This document shows, one piece after another, positions 52,113-64,000 of a stretch of 64,000 nt of DNA (position 1 is the first letter of the stretch; each line of letters starts with the position of its first letter). The notes beneath the pieces are model-generated. The model was not told where the DNA came from and ran no database searches. It was given only the letters and a program-made list of their open reading frames with translations. Source of the DNA: Eurosta solidaginis (lineage: Eukaryota > Arthropoda > Insecta > Diptera > Tephritidae); assembly GCF_040869045.1 (NCBI RefSeq), contig NC_090323.1, forward strand, positions 174,428,083 to 174,492,082. The letters are read 5' to 3'. A program made the position numbers and the translations under genes.

Positions 52113-52904
52113 TGTTTCAAGTGCGGCAACCCAGGTCACATTGCACGTCATTGCGATCTTGGTCCTAATAGTTCCAACAATGTGGGTGGCCGTAAACGCA
52201 AAGCTGGCGGAAATGAGCAAGAGCGTGTCGAATGTAAAGAACGAAAACTTGCCCCGGCTATTGAATGTCCTGTGATATCTGTGTCGCAGATTGGAAGGAA
52301 ATCAAGCAGTCTTACCATCATAGGGAATGTGGATGGTAAAGAGCGTGTACTGACTGTAGATACGGGGGCATCTCATTCCTTGATCCGATCTGATTTGGTC
52401 TACAGGAGAGTAAAGTCATTACCTGGAGCAAGGTTGCGTACGGTCACAGGCGAATATAATCAAGTCCAAGGCGAAGTGGTATGTGAGGTATTAATTAGAA
52501 AAGTCATGGTTCTACACAAATTCGTTGTGGCGGAGATCGTTGATGAAGTCATATTGGGAGTGGACTTCTTGGTTGACCATGACGTCAGGATCGATATGCG
52601 GAGAAAAATGATGCGCTATAAGAATCAGGGCATACCACTTAACTTAAGTTTGGAAAAAGGGTTCAGCAGTAATCGGGTACTGGTGGAAAAGACTCGACAA
52701 AGACCACGAAAGTCAAAGGCAAAGGTTGATAGATCGAATGGGCCAAATAAATCAAAACCAAAAGTACCTGCGAGAGAAACACTGGCATTGACAAAACCTA
52801 AAAGACGCAGGAAAACGAAGCAACGAATTTCCGAGAAAGAATGCGAGGGTAGTTTCAAGCCGGAGCGCACTACTGTTGTGAAATGTGGGAACGATACCGA
52901 TTAA
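52113..52904 (+). pseudogene. element C nucleocapsid knuckle and protease
   Basis: This continues the gag frame after the TAG. It has a CCHC knuckle, a basic linker (GGRKRKAGGNEQERVECKER), then protease with LTVDTGASHSLIRSDLVYRR and VILGVDFLVDHDVRIDMRR. After the protease the sequence degenerates into a basic stretch (KSKPKVPARETLALTKPKRR) and stops at 52902. No reverse transcriptase follows. Confidence 0.8.
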
Positions 52905-52907
52905 GCA

Positions 52908-53264
52908 AAGCAAATCCGTCCAGCGCAAGCTCTACGAAGTGGTTCATTGACCAAACAACAGAGTGTGAAGGAACGGCCCAGGGTAACGAGTAGTAAGAAG
53001 AAACACTGGCATGACAAGGACTTTAATTCGGAAGGTTTCTTGGCGGGAGATTTGGTAATGTTAAACAACCCTCACCGGCGGAAAGGTGTTCCAGCCAAAT
53101 TTCGGTGCAGTTGGGAAGGCCCGTACAAAGTTGTGAAGAAGATCAGTGATACCATCTACCGCATACAAACCACTGGGAAACCACGGATTATAAGAGTGGT
53201 ACATTTGGAGATGCTAGCGGCAGTTAGATCGGGAGATTTGTCTGATCGGGACGATCAGACTTAG
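52908..53264 (+). pseudogene. element C integrase C-terminal (GPY/F-type) remnant
   Basis: Contains EGFLAGDLVMLNNPHRRKGV, KFRCSWEGPYKVVKKISDTI and YRIQTTGKPRIIRVVHLEML, the SH3-like C-terminal domain of gypsy integrases that binds DNA or chromatin. It follows the protease without the rest of pol. It ends with SDRDDQT and a TAG, next to the polypurine tract. Confidence 0.8.
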
Positions 53265-53275
53265 GTGGAGGGCAG
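53263..53275 (+). promoter_or_regulatory. Polypurine tract of element C
   Basis: AGGTGGAGGGCAG directly before the 3' LTR. The same tract precedes the 3' LTR of copy D. Confidence 0.75.
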
Positions 53276-53925
53276 TGTCACGGATATTAGCATCACTAAG
53301 CTATACCATCACTAAGGCCATGCTAAGCGATATTTACGTCAATAATCAAATCATGTATACACATATATAAGGCAGCTGAGAGATGTCACACACAGATGCA
53401 TTTACTTATACGCCTATGTGCGCGCGAGAGACTGTAAACTACAAACATTCACATCAATAATGCAATCTGTATGTATAAACGAATAAATAATTGCGTCTAC
53501 ACATATGTACCATGTACGAATACGAGCAGCGGAGAGTTAATGCGCAAACACATGCATATAGCTGAGAAGTTTGAGAGCTCATGGACAATGCTAGTAGATT
53601 CTGGAAAAATGCGAACGAGGAAACCAAAGGGTATAAAAGGCAACAGATGTAGAGGCGCTGGAATTCAGTTTGATTTGAGATTTCGATTAAGCGCTATCTA
53701 GCGAGCTATAGCAGAATTATTTTGAATAGTAGAGTTTCATTTGAACTATCAATCAGTTTGGTTATTAAGCTTGCTATTCGCTGCAAAGTATAAGTGTTAT
53801 TGTGAAGTACTGTAATAAAGGCCATTTTTCAATTATTCAATATTGGAGTTATTTATTCAACAGTTTAGCGATACGAACTTAGCAGAGGGTTGCAAATAAA
53901 AGGATTTGCAAGTAAATTCGTTACA
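53276..53925 (+). repeat. 3' LTR of element C
   Basis: TGTCACGG ... ATTCGTTACA, 650 bp, nearly identical to the 5' LTR. One short deletion near 53470 and about nine substitutions were counted by eye. Confidence 0.9.
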
Positions 53926-53929
53926 ATAT
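53926..53929 (+). repeat. Target duplication ATAT, right of element C
   Basis: Matches 50271-50274. Confidence 0.85.
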
Positions 53930-54191
53930 CAAGGTTTTCTATTACTTCTGTTGTTTTAGTTATTGCATTATGTTAATAGCATTATGCCGATTTAAAATTA
54001 ATGATGGGTCGCATTGAAGTGTCCGGTTTATGGCTTTGGCAGCGCAATCAGTGGAGGAGCCGAAGATATGATTTGAATAAATGTATTAAAAGAGTTTTGA
54101 TGACCCTTACATCACCAATTTTATTTATACTCCTTGGAAGATCCTAGTCTTTAGTATTGGTGATTTGTTCGGTGTGCTACTTATCAAAATC
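53930..54191 (-). pseudogene. Second Penelope-like relic, upstream part
   Basis: The minus strand has AKAIN-like / PKPINRTLQ and RPIINFKSA-like readings in shifting frames, expected upstream of the NIKLASFDIKDLY block at 50.2 kb. Identification rests mainly on its continuity with that block across element C. Confidence 0.4.
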
Positions 54192-54195
54192 ATAT
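54192..54195 (+). repeat. Target duplication ATAT, left of solo LTR
   Basis: Repeated at 54702-54705. Confidence 0.85.
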
Positions 54196-54701
54196 TGTGA
54201 CGAATATTCGTATCACTAAGCGATACTACCATCACTAAGCCGATACTAAGCAGTATTTACGTAAACAAATCAATCATATCTACACACGTACATACAAGGC
54301 AACGGAGAGATACTCATAAACACATGTAATCATCAGCCGAAGTAGTACTCACATATACACACGCATTTGCCTATGCGAGAGGCTATTAACCACAAATACA
54401 CACGCATATAGCTGGTAAACAAGTAGAAGATTATAGAGGGAGAAACAACTAGACATTTTTAGAAATATGCGGACAAGGCAACAGAGAGTATAAAAGCAGA
54501 GCAAGCTGATTAGTCAGTAATCAGTTTGATTTAAGCACGCTATTGTTTGTGAAGAATAAGTGTTATTGTGAAGTACTTTCAAAGTAGGCTAATAAAGACC
54601 ATTTTGCATTATTGAATATTGGAGTTATTTATTCAACAGTTTAGCGATTCGAACGTTAGCAGAAGGTTTGGAATAAGAGGAATTTCCCTAAATTCGTTAC
54701 A
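54196..54701 (+). mobile_element. Solo gypsy LTR
   Basis: TGTGACGAATATTCGTATCA ... ATTCGTTACA, 506 bp. Its right part (CGTTAGCAGAAGGTTTGG, GAGGAATTTCCCTAAATTCG) is closest to the LTR of copy D. TATAAAA occurs near 54490. Flanked by ATAT. Confidence 0.9.
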
Positions 54702-54705
54702 ATAT
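54702..54705 (+). repeat. Target duplication ATAT, right of solo LTR
   Basis: Matches 54192-54195. Confidence 0.85.
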
Positions 54706-55579
54706 AAAACGTATTGAGTCTGTACAGACAGTTGTATTATATTTGTGAGTCTTTCAGTTATTACAGTCGTATTGCCTTAGTCCGCCTTCGTTGTTGCAAG
54801 GATGACGAAAATCGTTTCAATATACATCAGTTATCCAGTCGGAAAATTAATAAAACAAAATGAACCAAATTAATAGTATTTTACTGGCAAATTGGCTTGA
54901 ACCTCTTCAGATATATATCGCCGCGCAACATTATTATATTTTTACTCGCAATTGGTAGATAAGAACAGCGAACGAGACTTCGAGACTATCTCAACACCAA
55001 TTATTTTCGGAATTACTTCGCGACTATTTTGGAACCAATTTGGAACAATTTAAGGATCATTTAAGGATTATTTTAAGTATAATTTCGGAAAATCTTCGGA
55101 ATCACTTCTAGGTTGTTTCGGGAAAATTTCACAAAACCGATCTACATATTTAAAAAATCTTATTTATGATGCTATTTGTTTGATATGAGATAGAGGAAGA
55201 TTTACAGCGATGACAGGACAGGGCAAGGAGAAAGGTGATGAAATGGAAGGGGATAGTTATTGGGAGAGAGCGATGCAGATGGAAGGGATATAATATCGAT
55301 ACAACAACAACAACAACAACATATAATAGGGCGAAGGGGAGGGGATAATCTCAAGAGAGTGAGGTTGGGAGAGAGGGGTAGTGATAGTATTAAATATGGA
55401 GAAAGCAAATGGGCGCAATAACAGTAGGAGAGTATTTAGCATGAGCTGTAACTAAATAAAATGGATTTTTCAAATAAATATTGATAGCTACTTGTTAATA
55501 AATGAACTGACACGGAATAACAGAGGCCTGCTATTTACGTTATGATAACAGATTCTCTGAATGCATATTACATATATTC
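54706..55579. other. No recognisable gene; (CAA)n microsatellite
   Basis: A (CAA) run lies at about 55300-55321. GGAA-TCACTT / AATTTCGGAA words recur around 55010-55110. The segment includes the 3' flank of zinc-finger gene 3. Confidence 0.5.
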
Positions 55580-56356
<777 letters not shown>

Positions 56357-56369
56357 CTGGATATATATA

Positions 56370-56906
56370 TTTATATAAAAAAAAAAAAACAGATCAATAA
56401 AAACAACAACAAACCTTGAAATAATTTATAATTTTATACATCCAGCGTATTTTAGCAAGGAATTCAAATTTAGGATATTATTATTATTATCATTGTTTAC
56501 AAATAAATTTATAAACTATTTTTGATTAGGGTGCCTGGTTACTGAGATCATATGGTTGCCTGCAATTAAACATATTGGTATGTAGGCTAAATGTATATTA
56601 GGGCCGTTCCATTGGTTTATCGAGCTCTGGCTCTGGCTCAAATCTCATTGGAACGATCTGGATCAACTTTATGAGAGCTGGCAGCACTAATAAAAAACAT
56701 CTGTTTTGTTGAAAATAAGTAGAAACGTACACAAAATTTTAAGATACTGATAGAATTATTAACATTTAAATAGTTTTGCACGTAAGCAAACTATTTATTT
56801 TCCTTACATCATCTTCAAGTTGTTTACTCTGTCATTGTTTTTGCTTTTAAATATGGCGAAATCTTGTATGTATACACAAATGTACACATATTTAGTTCAG
56901 GCTACA
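56370..56906. other. No recognisable gene
   Basis: AT-rich. GAGCTCTGGCTCTGGCTCAA near 56620 is a short internal repeat. It may be intron of zinc-finger gene 3. Confidence 0.4.
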
Positions 56907-57162
56907 ATGGCTCAACTATATGGTTCGCTCATCTCACCAGCTGATTTTATTTTTTTCATTTCACTGGAGTAGGGATTGTCAGGAGATGGCAAACTTAAAA
57001 TGAAACCAACGAATTTACAACATTTTCTTACTACATACAAATGCTGCTAAGTTTTATGTTTTCACTCCATTCCATTCGTCTAACACCTACACGGTGATTT
57101 TGGCAATGTGAACAAAGGTGTGTTGTTGCTGTAGAGATGAGCCAACCATATAGTTGAGCCAT
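56907..57162. mobile_element. MITE family P, complete copy
   Basis: The left end ATGGCTCAACTATATGGTT then CGCTCATCTC is the inverse of the right end (GAGATGAGCCAACCATATAG TTGAGCCAT) with one mismatch over 29 bases. It is 256 bp with no gene. Fragments are at 18.3 kb and 26.0 kb. Target duplication not identified. Confidence 0.75.
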
Positions 57163-57493
57163 GAGTGCTACCAACTCAAAAGTGGTTAGCTGTCAAAAAA
57201 TCTACTACAGAAAACGAAACGAACAGAACTGCTATACGGATCAGAAATTGAACCAGATAAATATGAGGATCACAACGTTGTTGTTGCATTTGCATGTTAA
57301 ATTTCTATCCTAATTCTAATTAAGATCGCCCTAAGTGCCGCCCCCCCCCCTGCCAAGATCTGCAATTTATAAAACTTCGGTTGAAATATTTTATGAAATG
57401 AATAGTTTAGCTATATATTCATTTCCAATTTCCATTTGTTTCGCTGTGGGTAAAATCAGCAGAAACAAGTAAGGACGAGACTGCCGAAGACTT

Positions 57494-58696
57494 CATACCT
57501 TTCATGAATGGGGCTGAACAATAATATTATCCCGTTCGTAATCTCCAAATAATCGGATGTATAAGATAAGAAATATATAGTGAACAGATGTACATACCTA
57601 AACGATTTTTAAGATAAATATAAAATAAAAAATAGGTAGGTACTTTGTGTGAGGATGCAAAGTTTCAGGATTTTTGTGGTCTGCATGTAAAAACTATGAC
57701 TATGAATCACGTATTTCAACAATATATGACGTAAACATAACTATTTGATGAAATTTGTTGAAATTTGGAGCTTCTAGCCGTAAAAAAGGGGAAAAAATTA
57801 CAGTTTATATGGGGTATATAATATATATACCACCGATCTCTATGATTTTTTCAGACACCAATATATACTATATACGTAAGCAAACGTTGAAATTTGAAGC
57901 TTAGCTGTTAAAATGGGGCAGAAATTGCGCACAGTTTCTTATCTGCACAATCGGTTGTATGAGATATATTCTATGTATATCACCGATCTCAATGATTTTT
58001 TCAGACAACAATATATGCTATACACGTAAGTATTTGGTGAAATTTGAAGCTTCTAGCTGTTAAAATGGGGATGAAATTGCGAAAATATATATATATATAT
58101 ACTATATATACCACCATATATATACTATATATACCACCGATCTTTATGATTTTTTCAGACAGCAATATCTGCTATATACGTAAGCATTCATTGAAATTTG
58201 AAGCCTCTAGCTCTTAAAATAGGGCAGTAACTACGAAAAGTTTCCTATCTGAACAATCGGTTGTGGGGATATATACTATATATACGACCGATCTCATCAA
58301 TTTTTTCAGACAACAATATGTGCAATATACGAAAGTATATGGTGAAGTTTGAAGCTTCAATCTGATAAATTGAGGAAGATGTGCCAAAAATCCTCTTTTT
58401 CTGAAAAATCGGTTGTATGGAGGATATATGCTATAGTGGTCCGATCCGGTCGGTTCCCACAAATGTTTAATCGGACACCCAAATACACCCGCTCACCAAA
58501 TTTTATCAAGATATCTCAAAAATTGAGGGACTAGTTTGCATACAAACAGACAGACGGACATGGCTAAATCAACTCAGCTCTTCATCCTGATTATTTCGGT
58601 ATACTTAATGGCGGGTCTATCTATTTTCCTTTAAAGACTTACAATTTTGGGATTCGTGACGAAATTAATATACCATTTCATTTTCATGAAAGGTAT
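57494..58696. repeat. Dispersed element with inverted ends and internal tandem repeats
   Basis: The left end CATACCTTTCATGAA is the inverse of TTCATGAAAGGTAT at 58683-58696. From 57720 to 58400 a 120-150-bp unit recurs at least four times: GGTGAAATTTGAAGCTTCTA, AAAATGGGG, ATTGCG, ATCGGTTGTA, TATATACCACCGATCTC and GATTTTTTCAGACA. Near the right end is CAGACAGACGGACATGGC, as in the 40.4-41.6 kb element. No gene recognised. Confidence 0.65.
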
Positions 58697-58699
58697 AAA

Positions 58700-59512
58700 A
58701 ATGTACCATTCTTGTATTTGAAGAAAGAATTTCGTACTTTTCGCTGAAATTTGGCAGCCTTGGTCACTATTTCATGATCACGGTTGCCACACCACATCTT
58801 TTTCTGGACGAAAATTCCTTTTGAAAAAACAAAAGAAGGACCAATATTTTTAAAATGTCACAAAAAAATTATTTATATAGGCCTTGGCGAATTTCACTTC
58901 CTACATCGCGTTAATGTGTCACTATTTGGCAGCAGAAATATGTACATTCACGCCAGGAAATCTCCATTATTTTGGGAATTGTGGCACGCTCTGACTTCTA
59001 CTATACATAATTCTACATAAAGATAAAAATAAATAATAATAAAATTAAGTCAACCTATAGTACTTTGGGCAGCTTTTAGTAGTTGATGGAACCTATCTTC
59101 CTCCGGTCCGAAATTCGGTTAATGCAGCAGAAATTCTTTGAAAGTCGAGGGCTCGTACTTTATGAACAATCTGGAGAGTTGCTTAAATGTGGATAAACTT
59201 TTACTATTTTTCAGCTAAGATAACTAATAAAAATAGGTCTGACTTAGCCTAATTGACATATTTATAATGTTTCAAAACCTGTAAAAGAGCTTTCAATACA
59301 CGACCCGAAAAAACGGAATAATAAGATATTCTTTCCAACAGGTTGTTTAGGGTTCACATGAAGCGTAAATTTTTCATGAAACATAAACTTTCTCATCAAC
59401 ATCAATAAAAAATTAGGGTTTTCCCAAAACAAAGTGAACACTTGTTATTTTCATCTTATAATTATTTAACCGGAATTTAGGCTTAACTTATTGCTTTTGC
59501 TGGTTCAAGACT
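58700..59512. other. No recognisable gene
   Basis: AT-rich DNA with short open frames only. Confidence 0.4.
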
Positions 59513-59870
59513 GGCGGGGCCATGGTGTAGTGGTAGCGTTCTCCGCCTACCACACCGAGGGTGCTGGGTTCAAGACTCGCGCAAAAGCAACATCAAAATT
59601 TAAGAAAAAAATTCATTAAATTACAAAAAAGCATTTCTAAGCGGGGTCGCCGTCGACAGTGGTTTGGCAAACACTCCGAAAAGTTTCTACCATTAAAAAC
59701 CTTCTCAGTGAAAATTCATCTGCCTTCCAAGTGCCGTTCGCAGTCGGCATAAAAAATTAAATCCCCGTCCCGTATATTTGTAGGAAAAACTAAAAAGGGG
59801 CAAGGTGCAAACTTGAAGAGAAGCTCATCCTAAATATTTTCTGAGATAAATCGCGTCAAGTATGTATATA
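59513..59870 (+). mobile_element. tRNA-derived SINE, diverged copy
   Basis: Head GGCGGGGCCATGGTGTAGTG then GTAGCGTTCTCCGCCTACCA and a B-box-like GGGTTCAAGACTC; body CTAAGCGGGGTCGCC and CGTTCGCAGTCGGCATAAA; tail GAAGAGAAGCTC. The head resembles tRNA-Gly by eye. Confidence 0.85.
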
Positions 59871-61441
59871 TTTCTTTTTATTTGTTTTTTATCACTGTTC
59901 AGGCCTGCTTATTCAGTCGTTAATTTGTCAATTTAGAAATGTCTGGCTCCGTCTTAAATGCTGTGATAATTATTTCTTGGTGCTAAAAAATCTGAGAACG
60001 TGCGTTAAGTGATCCTATTGCCCTACTATGAAAAAAGATATACACACATAAAAATAAGTCTTTTGTTTCATAGTTTTGATATCGGCTGACACTTCGGCCA
60101 AAAAGCCGCCTGAATATGCATTGCAATGTCATATCTTGGAGAAAAATCTATAATTTTGTTAATCGGTCTTGGTTTAAGTATATATTTTAGTGGCGCAAAC
60201 ATATCTATTTTTTTATCACTTTTGCTCTCGCCTCCGTACAAAGAACCAGACTGGAGGAAAAGTGGCCATCAGACCAAACCTTAACAAAAAGCACCAGTTT
60301 TGTATAAATGAATCGAAGTGGTAACCGTAGCCGCTATGCCAAAAGTACCGTTCTTCGAATCTGCTGTGAACAGTGTTGTCGTTGAGAATTTTCAAAAAGC
60401 GGTCAATAGGGATTTTACTTTTATGCTACACTTCCACAGAGAAGCGGGCAAGACCGCACCAAATTATACATTGAACTGATCCGTTAATGTCAAGCTCTTA
60501 GCAATGCACCTTTTAATTGAAATTTTTAACAGATATAAGCTGTAAATAAATTTAAAAGGACTAATAAAAATCTTTCTCTACATTAAAATACCCAAAAAAC
60601 TATGGTCATATTCACAATCAATGTTATGGACAATCAGACCAATTCTAAATATTCTCGCGGAATTTTGTTCTCGCAGATTTTTTTTATTCCCGCGGAAAAA
60701 TTCCTCCAATTCTGTTCTCCTAGGGAGAACAATAATTGGGGAACAGGAATTTCGAATTTTCGAAGTCAGCTGTTTTGTCAATTGAAATTTCGTTGCACAT
60801 TTCTTATTTTGTTTAAAAGATTGAAAAGTTTAATTATTGTTGCAAATTTGTTGGAAATTAAGAAATAAAATATAAACAATGCACAGTATTAATTGCATTT
60901 CATGTGGTATTCACTGAAATTAGTAATGAATTGGTTCCACAGCAACATCAACAGCGGATCATAAGAAGAAGACGGCCGCATAACACAAATCTGCCGGAGT
61001 TGCCTGCTTTCGTTCAGCAAAGCAATTTTCTGGCGGCCAAGTTGAGTTGAATTCCTACTTCTTCATATGCCAAAATCTATTTAAGCCTTTTTAAAAAATC
61101 CTTGCACAATTTCTGGATGGCTGCATCAAATATGTATACCAAGAGCTCTACCGTTGCTTATGATATACTTTTCGACTTAAAATAACTATTGTGGTTGTTG
61201 TTGTTGTTGTATTAACAGTGAGAATATTGGGGTAGAATGTAAATACATATTTTAGCACAAGTTTGTACAAATAAGTGTTCTTTCTTAAAAGAACCAATTT
61301 CCTTTAACTATTTTGATGCATTCCCTTTAATTTAAATAGTGAAAAAACTCCTATGAAATGGTAGAGAAATCTCCCTCTCCCTCACATTCATAATACCTAC
61401 TTTTCTCCCATAACCGGTTTCCGCTTTTTCGAACATTGTTC
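59871..61441. other. No recognisable gene
   Basis: AT-rich. Bases 60640-60720 have GAACAA/TTGTTCTC and CGCGGAAAAATTC words that resemble, inverted, the 61.44-61.55 kb repeat. A (GTT)n run is at about 61192-61210. Confidence 0.4.
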
Positions 61442-61541
61442 AGAATAGGAGGAAAGGGAGAAGTGAAAAAACTCACAAGGAATTTTTATTTAGAATACGA
61501 GGAATGGGAGAAGGGAAAAAACTCGCACGGAATTTTCGTTT
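61442..61541 (+). repeat. Two tandem 50-bp units
   Basis: AGAATAGGAGGAAAGGGAGA then AGTGAAAAAACTCACAAGG... is followed directly by AGAATACGAGGAATGGGAGA then AGGGAAAAAACTCGCACGG... The units differ at about eight positions. Confidence 0.75.
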
Positions 61542-61559
61542 AGAATTGGGCTGGATATG

Positions 61560-62699
61560 TCAAAAAAGCTGTGACCAAATTTGAAGTATAGGTAACTATA
61601 TTTCGACTTTGAATACGCACCTTTATTTTTAAGTTATGGATTTCTTATAAATTCGAAAGGATATAATTTCTGAATCATATTTCTATAGATACTTCATAAA
61701 ATAATCAAGGACATTTTTAATTTTGGTGTTTATGACAGGGTAAAATATTGAGCCCCAAAATAGTTCTAAAAATATTTGAAATAGTTTTCAAAGGAGCAAA
61801 ATGTTCTAAAAAGGACGAAATCTCTACAAAGCGACACAAGGGCAACACTGTATGTATGTACATATATATTTCAAAAAATCTCTCTTTGATTGCCCGCAAA
61901 CGTTCATGCAAAACCCCATCTGAGAGATGAATTCTAAAAATTCTTACTGAAAGCTAAAATTTTGCATGAAAACTCGCGGAAGTTTGGATTGTTGGTGTTA
62001 TATAGTAATACATATTTTTATAAAAATATCGAAAATAATGAACGTCGAAGCAAAACTTAGTAAAAACTGGAAAAATCTGAGTGATGATGACTTGTGTAAA
62101 TGAGTGTAGATATGTATGCGTGTTTGTATGAAAATTTTTAAGGTCACTTTATCTTACTTAAAAAGTTTACTTAAATCGCCTCCTCCCAAATCGTGCTGGA
62201 ATCGCCCCTGCCTACATTCCACGCGGTCGACACCAATAAGCGCAATAGAAGTCGATCGGCCAATAACAAGGCCATTGAAGTAGGTTAATGAAACTGCGAC
62301 GCAAGCAAAATTTTGAAGACACGCGCTGCCAAATGCAATCTACTGACTAATACTGACTCAGCGAACTGAGCCATGCACTAGGCCCTGGGGAGAGTGCTTG
62401 GGCAAAAATAAACAGTGAGGAGATATGAAAGATATTTTCTGTGGCTAAACAGTTGTATAAATAGAATTAAGTTTGAAAAAATTAAAAGGAATGATCACAA
62501 CAGTGAAACTAAATCGACACATGTTTTTATTTTCTTACATGCAAGCTTTCGGCAACCTCACGGCTGCCTATTGAACGGCAGATCTCTCTGCCTTATACAG
62601 AAGACAGACTTAGATAAAATCACACACATCCTGCCACGGGACCACCACATTTGCATCATGTGTTCTGGAGTCAATGCAGTGTAAAAATATGATTGTGGT
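61560..62699. other. No recognisable gene
   Basis: AT-rich DNA; no open frame with recognisable motifs. Confidence 0.4.
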
Positions 62700-62860
62700 A
62701 TTTTCCCGAAATGGTTGTTGTTGTTGTTGTTGTATTAACGATAAAGCCACTCCCCGAAAGTTTTGGGGAGTGTTATCGATGTTGACACTCCTTTGTCGGA
62801 TATGGATCCGGTACGTTCCGGTAACAAGCACCATTAAGGTACAAGCCCGACTATCACAGA
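62700..62860 (+). repeat. Family G left end with hairpin
   Basis: (TTG)n, TATTAACGATAAAGCC, the hairpin CACTCCCC (62748-62755) / GGGGAGTG (62765-62772), GATCCGGTACGTTCCGGTAA and CACCATTAAGGTACAAG. It matches the left half of 16.4-16.8 kb and, inverted, 9.9-10.1 kb. Confidence 0.65.
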
Positions 62861-62985
62861 AACAAGGCTACAGCTGTTTCGATTATACATTGTAAATGTG
62901 CCACTCACAGGAGAAACGGCTTTTAAGATAATTACAAGGTATAATCGTCCTGATGTCACGTTGTTTAAATTAAAAATTGCTTCTA
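62861..62985 (-). repeat. Fragment of the 441-bp unit family
   Basis: CAGCTGTTTCGATTATACAT and TTACAAGGTATAATCG, then GATGTCACGTTGTTTAAAT and AAAAATTGCTT, correspond to both strands of the tandem unit at 14.9-16.1 kb. Parts are in direct and part in inverse order, so it is a rearranged end. Confidence 0.5.
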
Positions 62986-62989
62986 ATGA

Positions 62990-64000
62990 GTGTTTTCATA
63001 GTACAATTAAAAGCAATGAGAACAATCCTACCCTCCAAAGCACGCCCGACCGGCGCGAGGTCGAAGCGTCGAGATCTAAAACAGCTCAGCTACAGAATAA
63101 AAATCATCAGCTGAGTACTATACATAACAGATAGAAATTACATAACAGTTATGGTGTTTTCTTTTCTACACGAAAATGTCGCCTTCACGCCAACCCTTCA
63201 AAAAGTTGTGTTCTGTTGTAAAATCAGCTTAGCCTCAATGGAGGGTTCATTATCTTTTCTCAACAACCTACCCCTAAAATGGCCCAAAATGCAACATTAC
63301 TTGCCCTCGCTGCCATTGACGGTGCAGAAAACAGCTCTGTCAATTAGCTGATGAATCACACGAAGCTGAAGCGAATGTTAATATGTACGTATGTGTCGCA
63401 TCATGCCTCACTCAAAAGCAATTTGCGATCACAGTTGACAGCGAACAACCACATGAACTGCATTTTTTTGTAAAAATGGTTACAATTTTTGTTCTCTTCA
63501 AGTCATGCAGGGTGGCACTGAACATTTTAAATGGCTATAATTTCACAAGGCGAAGTGAGAATCTTAAAAATGTTTGCCGCAGAAAGTGGCGACATTTTCA
63601 TGTAGAAAAGAAATCACCATTAGAAACTATACATATACATACTACATTATTAAATATGTGAACATTTTTGGTGTATTTAATTTTTTTTTTACAGTTTTCT
63701 TTATGGTAAAAAGTGAATCCGTTATATCGTTAGCTTAATGTGAAAATGTGCTAAGTCACTTTTTACGAATTTTACAGGAGACGAAAAAAAATGAATAATT
63801 TTTGAAATAACCTTATTTTTTTCAAAACTGTGAATGAGGATACCTTAGTTGCAATACTTTTGAGCATTGTGAATTCATACAAGTGGCGAATGTTTGATAA
63901 AAGTTCACAATAGTAAACAGGTTCGATCACCTGTTCAATCACTGTTCGATTACTAAAATCATTTGCTCAATAGTGTTTTTCAGAAATTTTTGTAAACGAT
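62990..64000. other. No recognisable gene
   Basis: AT-rich DNA with short frames only. A TTTTTTT-run near 63680 and GATCACCTGTTCAATCACTG near 63920 are not recognised. Confidence 0.4.

Larger units (their letters stand above)
50275..53925 (+). mobile_element. Ty3/gypsy LTR retrotransposon, copy C, internally deleted
   Basis: 3,651 bp with both LTRs, a clean primer site, gag, protease, then directly the integrase C-terminal region and polypurine tract. Reverse transcriptase, RNase H and the integrase core are absent. LTRs differ at about ten positions by eye, so it is fairly young. Flanked by ATAT. It looks like a compact non-autonomous derivative. Confidence 0.9.

Overview
The window looks like heterochromatin-like or repeat-rich intergenic DNA of a dipteran insect. 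The evidence is short introns of 60-80 bp, a DREF-type TATCGATA box beside a start codon, Ty3/gypsy, jockey-like, I/LOA-like, RTE-like, Penelope-like and hAT elements, and a tRNA-derived SINE present in five places. The combination reminds me of true fruit flies (Tephritidae). That is recollection, not a search result.

Host genes are few. Three paralogous C2H2 zinc-finger genes lie on the minus strand (about 13.5-14.1 kb, 39.7-40.3 kb and 55.6-56.4 kb). All are cut by phase-2 introns, and the intron before the last exon sits at the same point inside a finger in all three. Only 3' exons are visible. A separate first exon with a promoter box lies at 17.9-18.2 kb and may belong to the first of these genes or to a lost neighbour.

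Everything else is mobile DNA, much of it nested. At 0-2.2 kb there is a broken gypsy pol and a jockey-like fragment. At 5.8-9.7 kb there is a complete hAT transposon with an apparently intact two-exon transposase, 15-bp terminal inverted repeats (TIRs) and an 8-bp target duplication (TSD). At 10-18 kb there are SINEs, a foldback element carrying an RTE fragment, a TIR-flanked array of three 441-bp units, and a MITE inside a MITE. At 19-26 kb there are minus-strand LINEs with RNase H. At 26.6-28.1 kb a dispersed repeat is filled by a SINE and a solo LTR, while its empty counterpart sits at 18.5-19.0 kb. At 28.3-36.8 kb there is a gypsy element carrying a jockey-like LINE. At 41.9-45.6 kb there is a Penelope-like insertion with an inverted partial copy and a SINE. 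At 45.8-54.7 kb an old Penelope-like relic was split by a hAT-type element (itself carrying gypsy copy D), by gypsy copy C and by a solo LTR. At 56-64 kb there are MITEs, a SINE and sequence in which I recognise no gene.

Four gypsy-family insertions (B, C and two solo LTRs) all have the same 4-bp target duplication, ATAT. The copies show different kinds of decay: stops, frameshifts, loss of catalytic aspartates, a gag-to-integrase fusion, and a compact derivative (C) that keeps primer site, polypurine tract and LTRs but lacks reverse transcriptase. The relative insertion order can be read from the nesting alone.
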